Below the pieces are notes generated by a model. It was not told the DNA's origin, searched no databases, and saw nothing but the letters and a program-made list of their open reading frames with translations. DNA of 41,304 nt from Cytophagia bacterium (GTDB lineage: Bacteria > Bacteroidota > Bacteroidia > Cytophagales > Microscillaceae), in assembly GCA_004294005.1 (NCBI GenBank), contig RDZP01000010.1:1-41304 (forward strand), read 5' to 3'. Shown in pieces: positions 1-9,080 of this stretch. The position numbers and the translations under genes are program-made. Numbering within the stretch: position 1 is the first letter of the stretch; every line of letters begins with the position of its first letter.

Positions 1-99
1 ATTTTCAGGATTTACAACAAAAATATTTTGACAGGATTACAAGATTTTCAGGATTTACAACAAAAATATTTTGACAGGATTACAAGATTTTCAGGATTT
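1..99. repeat. Tandem direct repeat, 43-bp unit (attttcaggatttacaacaaaaatattttgacaggattacaag), two full copies plus a partial third; continues off the window edge
   Basis: Positions 1-43 and 44-86 are identical; 87-99 restarts the unit (attttcaggattt). Confidence 0.9.
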
Positions 100-273
100 T
101 TGTATGTTAGTTTTTCATTTTTTTTGACTTATTTAAAAAAAATAGGTCATTTTTTATGAAATAAAAAAAATTAACAAATTATTTCAAAAAATAAAGCAAC
201 CTTTCAAAAAAACAATGTCTAATCAATAAGAAGAATACTAAAATAATTCACACGTAACAAAAAATTTAATTTT

Positions 274-417
274 ATGAATAACTTATTGTTTAGCCGCCGT
301 TTTTTTGATTCAAATTATAATAATTTTTTATCTGGCTTAGAGTTAGCATGGCAAAATTTTGATGAAGTTGCCCCTGAAACGCAATATAAAAATACGCAAA
401 AACGTAAAAAAAAATAA
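274..417 (+). CDS. Possible small protein, 47 aa (MNNLLFSRRFFDSNYNNFLSGLELAWQNFDEVAPETQYKNTQKRKKK)
   Basis: ATG to tandem TAA TAA, mixed amino-acid composition, followed directly by a hairpin terminator; below the ORF-track length cutoff. Confidence 0.45.
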   Translation: MNNLLFSRRFFDSNYNNFLSGLELAWQNFDEVAPETQYKNTQKRKKK

Positions 418-423
418 TAAAAC

Positions 424-463
424 GCTTATCTTTCCAATTATAAAGAAAGATAAGCATTTTTTA
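424..463. terminator. Bidirectional intrinsic terminator
   Basis: gcttatctttc / gaaagataagc perfect stem followed by a T tract, between convergent ORFs. Confidence 0.8.
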
Positions 464-1243
464 TTCTCCTAAAAAATCATTTAAAATTGCTAATAAAGTT
501 TGCGGCTGTTCGGCATGTACCCAATGCCCTGCATCTTTGACGGTAATAATTTCAGCGTTTGGAAAATGTTTTTTGATAATAGGTGTATCATTTTCGAGAT
601 TGATATAGTTAGATTTATCGCCTCTGATAAAAATAGTTGCTCCTTCATAACCAAAATCATTCGAATAATTTTCTCCTACATTGTTAATTTTTTGGCTGAT
701 AACGTCCAAATTCATTCGCCAACCAAAGTTTTGATTATCATTTCTATACAAATTTTTTAATAAAAACTGCCTCGTTCCAATATCTAAACCTTGATTTTCT
801 AATTGCTTTTCTGCTTCTTGCCTTGAGGTTAAGTTTTTTAAATCAATACTTTTTAACGCTTCAATAATATTACTATGGTGTGGTGCATAATATCGAGGTA
901 AAATATCTACAACGATAAGTTTTGATAGTTTCTCAGGGAACTTTCCTGCAAATAACATTGCTGTTTTTCCACCCATTGAGTGTCCGACTAATGCAATATT
1001 TTCTAATTGATGTGTGCTAATAAACTCATTCAAATCTTCGCTCATTTCTTCATAACTCCAATTATCACTCCAGCCCGATTGTCCGTGATTTCTTTGGTCT
1101 ATCAAATAAACGTTGTTTTTTTCAGCTAGTTTTTTGCCAATAGTAAACCAATTATCCGCTGTTCCAAACAATCCGTGTAAGATAATAATATTTGTTATTG
1201 TTTTACTATTTTTAGGTGATAATTTTCTATAAAAAAGTTGCAT
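461..1243 (-). CDS. Alpha/beta fold hydrolase (YbfF-like esterase)
   Basis: HGLFGTADNW, nucleophile elbow GHSMGGK, C-terminal GHWVHAEQP. Confidence 0.88.
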   Translation of the reverse strand: MQLFYRKLSPKNSKTITNIIILHGLFGTADNWFTIGKKLAEKNNVYLIDQRNHGQSGWSDNWSYEEMSEDLNEFISTHQLENIALVGHSMGGKTAMLFAGKFPEKLSKLIVVDILPRYYAPHHSNIIEALKSIDLKNLTSRQEAEKQLENQGLDIGTRQFLLKNLYRNDNQNFGWRMNLDVISQKINNVGENYSNDFGYEGATIFIRGDKSNYINLENDTPIIKKHFPNAEIITVKDAGHWVHAEQPQTLLAILNDFLGE

Positions 1244-1587
1244 TTTTTATTATAAGTAGTTAAATAAAATTAATATTATATTTTTGGTTTGAATTTTCAG
1301 CAATATTTTGGAGTTTTTTTTAATATTAATAAAAACATTTTCAGAAAAAAGGCGCTGATTTAATTTTTGAACGGTCAAACCCTTGTTGTATTATGGTATA
1401 AACTATTCAAAAACTAAATTGTGTAGCAACAGTTATAAAAACTCTAAAGTTTTCCTTAAAAATTAAAAAAACAACACAAATTATTTATGTTTGGATACTT
1501 ACTATAAAAAAAGATTTTTACAATTAAAATGTAAAAACCTTTATGAGAAAAATGAAAAATTTTCACTTTTGAATTATATGAAACTTG

Positions 1588-1669
1588 TACGAATGAAGGG
1601 ACTCGAACCCCCACGCCTCGCGGCACTAGATCCTAAGTCTAGTGTGGCTACCAATTACACCACATTCGC
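1588..1669 (-). tRNA. tRNA-Leu (anticodon TAG)
   Basis: Minus strand GCGAATG...CATTCGT acceptor stem, CTAGA-CTTAGGA-TCTAG anticodon arm, GGGGGTTCGAGTCCC T arm, A discriminator, long variable region. Confidence 0.93.
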
Positions 1670-1746
1670 CTATTTTGAGTATGCAAATTTAAAGGACTTA
1701 TTTTTAATTTCCAAATATTTTTTTATTTTTTTTAATTTTTTTATGA

Positions 1747-2724
1747 TTATGCTTGATGTTTTTCATTTTTAAGCAATGATTCTGTTGTCCATTCTAATTT
1801 TTGCATGAATTTTTTTTGTCTTACTTCACAGTTTCCTATCTGACAAATTGCACATGACGTAGGTAAACAAGGGTCAGCGTGAACAAACATTTCTGTTTTT
1901 TGAGGGTGTTTGACAAGCATCATAGCTTCTAATTTTTTGACTTCATTATGTGTTTTTTCTAAATCCCAATAATGAGGAAGTGTAATATGTGTATCTATAT
2001 GAAGATGTTGTCCATATTGAATGATGCGTAGATTATGAATATCAATCCAAGATTGTTCACGATTTTCATTTAAGATTTTTACTACTTCGTTTAATAATGG
2101 TAAATTTGCCTCGTCCATCACACCTGATGTTGCTTTTCTAACCAAAGATATACCCGTATAAATAATAAAAATAGCAAAAGATGCAGCCAAAAAGCTATCT
2201 AACCAATGTAAACCTGTGAAGTGCATCAAAAGAAGTCCTAATAAAAGCCCAAAACTTGAATAAGCATCAGATTGTAAATGATGACCATCTGCTTGCATCG
2301 TCATTGACCTTTGTTTTTTTCCAACAAATACTAAGTAATAGCCCAATAGAAAATTAATCAACGTAGAAATGATTGTAAGAATAATACCCAATAATAATTC
2401 TTCAATTTTATGTGGATAAATAAAAGAGTGAATAGATTTCACTATCATACTCAGACCTGCTAATGCGATTAAACCACCTTCAAAACCCACAGACAAAAAT
2501 TCTATTTTCCCGTGTCCATAAGGATGATTTTCATCTTTGGGTAAATTTGCTAAATATAAACTAAATAATGCAAAAGAGCCTGCCAATATATTGATGATAG
2601 ACTCGAGTGCATCGGTCAATATTGCATCAGATTTTGTAATAAAATAAGCCCAAAACTTAATTAGCATTAAAATAATACTAATAATAAGTGTTTGAGCTAA
2701 TATATATTTTAATTTATGGGGCAT
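1747..2724 (-). CDS. Cation diffusion facilitator (CDF) family transporter
   Basis: HPYGHGKIEF and SDAILTDALES motifs, multiple TM segments, Cys-rich C-terminus (CLPTSCAICQIGNC). Confidence 0.9.
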   Translation of the reverse strand: MPHKLKYILAQTLIISIILMLIKFWAYFITKSDAILTDALESIINILAGSFALFSLYLANLPKDENHPYGHGKIEFLSVGFEGGLIALAGLSMIVKSIHSFIYPHKIEELLLGIILTIISTLINFLLGYYLVFVGKKQRSMTMQADGHHLQSDAYSSFGLLLGLLLMHFTGLHWLDSFLAASFAIFIIYTGISLVRKATSGVMDEANLPLLNEVVKILNENREQSWIDIHNLRIIQYGQHLHIDTHITLPHYWDLEKTHNEVKKLEAMMLVKHPQKTEMFVHADPCLPTSCAICQIGNCEVRQKKFMQKLEWTTESLLKNEKHQA

Positions 2725-3459
2725 TTATAAAAATTTTTTTAAATCACTTAATTGAATTTTACCTTCATAAAAGGATTTACTGAAAATAACACCATATACA
2801 CCTAATTCTTCTAATTTTGCAATATCATCGGCATTACGAATACCTCCACAGGCTAAAAAATTAACTTCTGGAAATTGCGTGATAAGTTCTTGATAAAGTT
2901 CAAATTTAGGACCTAACATTGTGCCATCTCTTTCTATTTCTGTTGTTTTTACATAAGAAACACCCCTTTCTGTAAAGTTAGCAATGTGTTCGAACAAATT
3001 AATGCCTACATTATTTTTCCAACCTTTTGTTCTTACAATATTATCTAAGGCATCAGCTGCCAAAATAATTTTATTTGCACCATAAGAAATCAACCAAGAC
3101 TTAAATTTTTCAGGTTCTTCGATAGCCACAGAAGCAAGTGTCATTGTTTTTGCACCAAATTCGAAGATAGTTCTTACATCACCGTCACTCGAAATACCGC
3201 CTGTATAGTCAATATTAAGTTTTGTATATTTGGCAATAAGTTCTAAAATAGGATAATTAACAACTCGTCTTTGTTTTGCGCCATCAAGGTCAATGATATG
3301 CAAGTGAGTAAGCCCTGCATCTTCAAATTCCATTGCTAAATCCAATGGATTTTTATCATAAATAATCACATCATCAACATCGCCTTTGCGTGTTTTTACA
3401 ACTTTGCCACCTTTGATAGGCATGGCAGGTATTATTTTTATCATAGTTGTATATTTCAC
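2725..3459 (-). CDS. HisA/HisF-related TIM-barrel protein (HisA-like isomerase, diverged)
   Basis: IDLDGAK, TTEIERDGTMLGP and ACGGIRNADDI match HisA; start may be internal M at 3444 (MIKIIPAM). Stop is directly adjacent to the CDF start codon. Confidence 0.8.
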   Translation of the reverse strand: MKYTTMIKIIPAMPIKGGKVVKTRKGDVDDVIIYDKNPLDLAMEFEDAGLTHLHIIDLDGAKQRRVVNYPILELIAKYTKLNIDYTGGISSDGDVRTIFEFGAKTMTLASVAIEEPEKFKSWLISYGANKIILAADALDNIVRTKGWKNNVGINLFEHIANFTERGVSYVKTTEIERDGTMLGPKFELYQELITQFPEVNFLACGGIRNADDIAKLEELGVYGVIFSKSFYEGKIQLSDLKKFL

Positions 3460-3578
3460 TCCCTATTCCCCAATCAAAGAGAGATTTGCGATAAGATTAT
3501 ACCTTCTGGGGCAAGGTTTTTTTGCAAAGATAAATTATTTATTGTAGAAATTAAAAAAATATATATATTATTTTTAAC

Positions 3579-4079
3579 TTATTTCTTCGTAATTCTATCA
3601 AAACAAACGATTTCAAAATCAAATTCATTTTTTTCATCTTTTTTATACTCTTGTAAAATAGTTTGATGAAATAAATGAGCATCAAAATCAGGGAAAAAAG
3701 TATCACCTTTGATGGTAGTTTTCACTTTTGTAACCAATAAACAATCTGTAAACGGCAAAAATAAATCGTAAATTTGACTACCACCAATCACAAATAAATT
3801 TTCAATATTTTCTTCTTTTGCTGTATTGATAATTGTTTCTACTGTATAAAACTTTCTTGTATTCTCAACTGAAAAATGTTTTTGTGTTGTCAATATCCAA
3901 TTATCCCGATGAGGAAGTGGTCTTTTTAATGAATCAAATGTTTTTCTACCCATTACTATTGTTTGATGTGTAGTTTGTGCTTTAAAAAATTGCATATCCG
4001 CCGAAAGTTTCCAAGGAATTTCATTATTGATTCCAATTACTTTGTTATCAGACATAGCCACAATGATTGTTATTTTCAT
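3579..4079 (-). CDS. folA: Dihydrofolate reductase
   Basis: IVAMSDNKVIGINNEIPWKLSADMQFFK...TIVMGRKTFDSL...LFVIGGSQIY. Confidence 0.93.
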   Translation of the reverse strand: MKITIIVAMSDNKVIGINNEIPWKLSADMQFFKAQTTHQTIVMGRKTFDSLKRPLPHRDNWILTTQKHFSVENTRKFYTVETIINTAKEENIENLFVIGGSQIYDLFLPFTDCLLVTKVKTTIKGDTFFPDFDAHLFHQTILQEYKKDEKNEFDFEIVCFDRITKK

Positions 4080-4119
4080 ATTTTTGGGTTATATTCAAAA
4101 AAAATTATAGAGAAAGCAT

Positions 4120-6426
4120 TTATATTTTTGTTACTTTGATAGCAATTTCAGTAGTTTTTCCATTTTCATCTGCACAAGCAATTTTTGTGATGCCCATTTC
4201 AGGTTTAAAATAAATCTGTTTTTGAGGCGAAACACTTTGATAAAATTTACCATTGATGTACCAATCTACTTTTCGAATCAGAGGTGAAACACGACACGCC
4301 AATATTAACTCTGCTTCGTTTTCTTTTTCAATCAAATATTCTTTATGAGGTGAAGGAGAAAGAATAACTGGTTTTTCATTCGAATTTTTGAAGTGTGTAC
4401 AATTGATATTATGAGCAGGAATTTCGATGATTTTATTGTTTTGTTCTAATAAGAAAGATAAAATTTCGGAAGAATAATTCGGATATAATTTTTTCTTAGC
4501 ATTTTTTAAAGGCAGACAAGCATTACAAAAACTTGTTTTTTCGTCATCACTTACCCAAATTTCTTTCAAATGTTCACATTTTTTGATTGATGAAATGTTT
4601 GGAATATAAGTATCCATTATTTTCTTATCGCAAAATATTTGTGGCAAAAGACCTGTTTCGCTACATACTGTTCTAATTTTTACACTATTAGGTGCATCAA
4701 ACCAAGTATTATTTTGATTGTAAGTCAAAGTTTTAAAAATATCTTTCATCAAAGGCGTTGCTACCTCTGCCCCGACCAGATTATTAGCACCTTCCCCCGA
4801 AAAATTCCCCACCCAAACCCCTACTGTATATTGCGGATTGTAAGCAATACACCACGCATCACGCCTACCCAATGAAGTGCCTGTTTTCCAAGCAATTTTT
4901 AATGGATTTTTAAGAAATTCATTTTTTTGCATATTTGATAAGATTTCTCCTATCATATAAGTACTTTCTTCTTTTAAAATATTGATTTTCTTTGATTTTT
5001 TTTCATTTTTCAAATAGACAAAAGGTGTAAATTTACCTTTATTTGCTAACATTTGATATAAATTAACTAATTCTTCTAAAGTTGCTCCTGCTCCGCCCAA
5101 TGCCATTGACAAGCCTAATTTTTTTTCATCTTTTTTGACTTGTTTAAAAATCAAAAGATTTAGTTTTTGAATCAAAAAATCTTGAGAGACGAGTTGTAAT
5201 ATTTTGACTGCTGGAATATTTAATGACCTTTTCAATGCTTCTTCTGCGGTTACTTCTCCACTAAATTTTTGTGTAAAATTATCAGGAACATAGCCACCAA
5301 AATCAGTTGGAACATCAGCTAAAATAGTTTTAGGCGTAATAATTCCTTTTTCCATAGCCAAAGCATAAATAAGTGGTTTGAGTGTGCTACCAGGTGAGCG
5401 AATTGCCTTGATGGCATCATTTTCTCCTTCGTCTTTTTTATTATCAAAATCAGCAGAGCCAATGTATGCTTCCACTGTTTGCGTTTGATTATTGACTACC
5501 AAAACTGCGGCTTGATGGATATTGTATAATTTTGTTCTTTCTGTAAAATTGCTTGTCAGTTGTTGAATTTTCTCTTGTTTTTGTCTATCCAAATGCGTAT
5601 AAATTAAATTCTGTTCAGGGAACAAATTTTTCATTCTTCTACAAAATTGTGGTGCAATCGCAATAGGTTTTTGTCTTTTTTCAGGTATTTTTTCTGTGAG
5701 TGCAGTATTGATTTCTTTGGTTGGAAATTCATTTTTATTGCCCATTTTCTTGAGCCAATTATTTTTTGCTTCTAATAATTTCTCATTTTTTCTGCCCAAT
5801 GCCCACGTATTAGGTCTATTAGGTACTAAAGTAAGCGTTATTGCTTGTGAAAGACTGAGTTGTGCAGGTGTTTTTTGAAAAAATAACCAAGCCGCAGATT
5901 TTACCCCTTCCACATTCCCGCCATAAGGAATTAAATTAAAATAGAATTGTAAGATTTCTTCTTTTGAGTAATGGTATTCTAATTGAAAAGCCTTAAAAAT
6001 TTCAATTAATTTATTAAAATATGTTCTTTTACGTCTTTCTAACATTCTCACTACTTGCATACTGATTGTAGAAGCACCTGAGTTTCTTTTCCATGTCCAA
6101 ATATTATAAAAAAATGCTTTAGAAATTGCCAAAAAATTAACGCCAATATGACTATAAAAATATTTATCTTCTTTAAAAATCAATGTTTTTTTGAGTGTAG
6201 GGCTGATTTCGTATAACTCAGTTTTCATTCTCCATTTGCTATCTTTGCTCAAATAAGTTTCTAAAATACTGCTATCTTTTGCCATCACAATCGTAGAGTA
6301 TTCTATTTTTGTATCCAAAGGATGTATAAAATCTATGAATAAAAAAATAAAAAACAAACTAATAATGAAAAAAAACATTATTAAAATTTGTTTTTTATAT
6401 TTTTTTAGCAAATAAAATTTATTCAT
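4120..6426 (-). CDS. pbpC: Penicillin-binding protein 1C
   Basis: Glycosyltransferase (EDKYFYSHIGV, GASTISMQVVRML) and transpeptidase (SPGSTLKPLIY, KTGTS) motifs plus C-terminal domain. Confidence 0.92.
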   Translation of the reverse strand: MNKFYLLKKYKKQILIMFFFIISLFFIFLFIDFIHPLDTKIEYSTIVMAKDSSILETYLSKDSKWRMKTELYEISPTLKKTLIFKEDKYFYSHIGVNFLAISKAFFYNIWTWKRNSGASTISMQVVRMLERRKRTYFNKLIEIFKAFQLEYHYSKEEILQFYFNLIPYGGNVEGVKSAAWLFFQKTPAQLSLSQAITLTLVPNRPNTWALGRKNEKLLEAKNNWLKKMGNKNEFPTKEINTALTEKIPEKRQKPIAIAPQFCRRMKNLFPEQNLIYTHLDRQKQEKIQQLTSNFTERTKLYNIHQAAVLVVNNQTQTVEAYIGSADFDNKKDEGENDAIKAIRSPGSTLKPLIYALAMEKGIITPKTILADVPTDFGGYVPDNFTQKFSGEVTAEEALKRSLNIPAVKILQLVSQDFLIQKLNLLIFKQVKKDEKKLGLSMALGGAGATLEELVNLYQMLANKGKFTPFVYLKNEKKSKKINILKEESTYMIGEILSNMQKNEFLKNPLKIAWKTGTSLGRRDAWCIAYNPQYTVGVWVGNFSGEGANNLVGAEVATPLMKDIFKTLTYNQNNTWFDAPNSVKIRTVCSETGLLPQIFCDKKIMDTYIPNISSIKKCEHLKEIWVSDDEKTSFCNACLPLKNAKKKLYPNYSSEILSFLLEQNNKIIEIPAHNINCTHFKNSNEKPVILSPSPHKEYLIEKENEAELILACRVSPLIRKVDWYINGKFYQSVSPQKQIYFKPEMGITKIACADENGKTTEIAIKVTKI

Positions 6427-6442
6427 AATTGTTTTTTATACC

Positions 6443-6546
6443 AACAACGGAAAAGGTTTGGCGAAAAACAGGAAATGCTTAGCACAAAAGCTTTCTTTTT
6501 TGTTTTAAAGTTTATGACTTTTGCTAAACCTAAATTATTTGTTGTT
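6443..6546. repeat. Imperfect inverted repeat downstream of the methyltransferase gene
   Basis: aacaacggaaaaggtttggcgaaaa (6443 onward) versus ttttgctaaacctaaattatttgttgtt (6519-6546). Confidence 0.55.
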
Positions 6547-6551
6547 TTCAT

Positions 6552-7781
6552 TTATTTTTCGCAGACTACAATGTACTCAAATAGCATTGTGTTTACTGTT
6601 TTACCTGTTTTGTTCGTAGGTGAATTTTTTGAGGGCATTGATTTGCTTGTTAAGGCTCTTTCGTAAGTTACCAAGTGTTTTAGTCCGTTTTCCTCAAATT
6701 TTTCTGCAATAAATTGGTCTGTTGGTAATTGAATATTTTTAACTGTTCTGTTCCCAACTACATAAATAGATTTTCCGCCTTTTTTAATGCTTGACGCTAC
6801 TTTTTTGATTGAATTTTCTAAATCAACATAGAAAGATGAAACTTCTAAGGCTCTTTTTTTATCTAATATTCCTACTTCTGCAATGTAATCAGTCATTATG
6901 CCACTTTCATACATTTGTTTTGATTTTACGCCTCCCATTAACATTCCGTCTATTTTCCTTGCGTAATCTATGCCTGTCCATTCGTTTGAAAGCGTAGAAA
7001 ACTGTCCGTATGCAACCGTTGTACGACTATCTCCGTAAGGTGGACTTGTCAAAACAACATCAAAACTATTTTCTGAAACTTCAAATGCTGAATAATTTAC
7101 ATTAACATTCACTTCATTTGTTAGTTTTGGAAAATAAATATTGGTATAAATAAAAATAGTATCATTCAATTTTTTAAAGTAAACACCAAAAACATCAGGA
7201 TTAAATTTTAGAATATCCTCTGCTTTCATTTTAAAAAGTTTAAATTCATTATTTCGAGTAAATGAACATTCTCTTACAGTTTCAGAAAAAGGAAGTATAA
7301 AAAAATTTCTAACTTGTTCATTCTCAATTTGAAAAATGAAATGTTTTAGAATATTTAAGTTATTTAGAACTTCATTTGAAAACCAAAAATGAGGATTGGT
7401 AACATTTGGTAAAGGCAATTTTTCTAAATTATTCTCGTCTTTCACAAATTCGAAAACAGCATCACGCAATTTAATTTTAGTTTCAATAATTGTATCTACT
7501 GAGATTTTTGTAAATTTTACTTTTGAAATCAAAATAGCCAACGGGTTCATATCAAAACCAAACATTTCGGTAATGCCACACTCCAAACCACTCGCAAAAG
7601 AAGAACCTGAACCACAATAAGGGTCAAGTAGTTTGCCTTCTGAAATATTAAACTCTTTCAACAACTCAATACCAATTTGGGGCAACATAGTTGCAGGATA
7701 TTTATGCAAATTTGGGTAATTTGTTGCATAAGATTGTCCTATAAAATCGTACTTTTCATTCCGTGTGATTTCGTATTTCAT
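6552..7781 (-). CDS. Type II DNA methyltransferase (SPPY motif; probably N4-cytosine or N6-adenine)
   Basis: DPYCGSGSSFASGL (SAM binding) and TSPPYGDSRTTVAYGQ (catalytic); overlaps the upstream endonuclease stop by 1 nt (TAATG). Confidence 0.9.
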   Translation of the reverse strand: MKYEITRNEKYDFIGQSYATNYPNLHKYPATMLPQIGIELLKEFNISEGKLLDPYCGSGSSFASGLECGITEMFGFDMNPLAILISKVKFTKISVDTIIETKIKLRDAVFEFVKDENNLEKLPLPNVTNPHFWFSNEVLNNLNILKHFIFQIENEQVRNFFILPFSETVRECSFTRNNEFKLFKMKAEDILKFNPDVFGVYFKKLNDTIFIYTNIYFPKLTNEVNVNVNYSAFEVSENSFDVVLTSPPYGDSRTTVAYGQFSTLSNEWTGIDYARKIDGMLMGGVKSKQMYESGIMTDYIAEVGILDKKRALEVSSFYVDLENSIKKVASSIKKGGKSIYVVGNRTVKNIQLPTDQFIAEKFEENGLKHLVTYERALTSKSMPSKNSPTNKTGKTVNTMLFEYIVVCEK

Positions 7782-8464
7782 TATGTTAAATCTTGAATAC
7801 TTTTAAATAAAAAAGGCAATTTATCTTCATAAGTTCTAAAACCTGTTCCGTGATTTCTTGCCATAGTACCTTTATCGTGTAAACGTAAATCTACTAAAAC
7901 ATTCTCTTCTCTAAATTGGTCTGCTAATAATTCGGGTGAAGTTTCCCTCATTAATTGGCAACGATAGTAATGAAAATACTCTAAGCCATCTCTTTCCTCT
8001 GTAAATGCAGAAACAAACATTAGCGCAGGCATTTTTTGCATAAATCTTTCTGCAAGAGTTGCAAGTTGCCAAGTAGCAACTACATTGCCTGATGTGTGTC
8101 TAACAGAAATTTCTGTATCCAAAACTTCTAAAAATAATCCTGCACTATTGGGTTTTAACGACATTGTATAGTACAAACCCTGTCTACCATCTTTGTCCAA
8201 AGAGCCATATTTTTTGACTGCTTCGAGTGGTGGCATTTTCCAAACTTTGCTGTTGAAAGTGAACAAAGTAATTAAACTTTTCCCTTTTGTTCTATGTGCT
8301 TTTAGTTCTGCACCTTCTATGTCGGGGTGTGCATCATTGTTTTCACTTATTCCTAAATGAGTTTCCAGAGTATGCCCAATTCCTGTTGGACCCTTTCTCG
8401 TTGTTGAAATGAAACCTTTTGCTTTAATTTCCCTGAATTTAGTCTGAAATTCCTCTATTGTCAT
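7781..8464 (-). CDS. MvaI/BcnI-family Type II restriction endonuclease
   Basis: GPTGIGHTLETHLGISENNDAHPDIEGAELKAHR resembles the MvaI/BcnI N-terminal and catalytic region; paired with the MTase. Confidence 0.85.
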   Translation of the reverse strand: MTIEEFQTKFREIKAKGFISTTRKGPTGIGHTLETHLGISENNDAHPDIEGAELKAHRTKGKSLITLFTFNSKVWKMPPLEAVKKYGSLDKDGRQGLYYTMSLKPNSAGLFLEVLDTEISVRHTSGNVVATWQLATLAERFMQKMPALMFVSAFTEERDGLEYFHYYRCQLMRETSPELLADQFREENVLVDLRLHDKGTMARNHGTGFRTYEDKLPFLFKSIQDLT

Positions 8465-8543
8465 TTTTTATAATTTTTTTTGCAAATGTAATTATCTTGA
8501 TGGCTTGTCGTATAAAGTAAACATAACTAATTACTTTAAATGC

Positions 8544-8909
8544 CTAACATTCACAAACTTTCATTTGATGTTTGATTTTCATGTTACGCCAATAAGCCAC
8601 TAATAAAGATGTCCCTCCCAAAAGAGAAAATAATATGGCTGATTTTTCAAAATAATGACCTGTAATAATCAAACCAAATCCAACAAATGCCCATAACAAA
8701 GGCTCAATATTTTTATGTTTTTTATAATAATCTACTCCCAAAATCCAACCAGCCAATAAAAAACTACCACCCATTAAAAAAAACTCTATGCTTTCGTGAA
8801 ACCAATCTACTCCTAAAAGAGGGAAAAAAGTAATTAAAAATGGTAAAGTAATACAATGAATTGCACAAGCAACAGATAAAGATACGCCTAATTTTTCAGT
8901 TTTTAACAT
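8544..8909 (-). CDS. MerC-domain membrane protein
   Basis: CAIHCITLPFLITFFPLLG with TM helices and C-terminal CEC, typical of the MerC family. Confidence 0.8.
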   Translation of the reverse strand: MLKTEKLGVSLSVACAIHCITLPFLITFFPLLGVDWFHESIEFFLMGGSFLLAGWILGVDYYKKHKNIEPLLWAFVGFGLIITGHYFEKSAILFSLLGGTSLLVAYWRNMKIKHQMKVCEC

Positions 8910-8927
8910 ATTTATTTCATTTTATAT

Positions 8928-8964
8928 GCAAAGTTAAAACTTTTTTGCAACAAAATTGCAAAAA
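8928..8964 (-). promoter_or_regulatory. Candidate promoter with overlapping operator for the MerC-like gene
   Basis: TAACTTTGC (Bacteroidota -7 element, 8936-8928) preceded by perfect inverted repeat TTTTTGCAA-n5-TTGCAAAAA (8942-8964). Confidence 0.5.
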
Positions 8965-9080
8965 CTTATAATTTTTTTTCTTTAATCATTGATAAAAGAT
9001 ATATTTATAAAAAAAATGATACTTTTTTTTGTAATTGTTAAAATAATAGTTATTTTTGTACAAAATAAATCATTACAATT

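Noticed and set aside
1-99. CRISPR array
   Set aside because: Contiguous tandem repeats without unique spacers, and no cas genes.
1491-1772. 93-aa ORF on the plus strand
   Set aside because: It reads antisense through the tRNA-Leu gene (MKGLEPPRLAALDPKSSVATNYTTFAYFE is a typical tRNA-derived artefact).
6443-6546. Integron attC site after the Type II MTase
   Set aside because: Inverted repeat present, but no convincing RYYYAAC/GTTRRRY core boxes and no integrase in the window.
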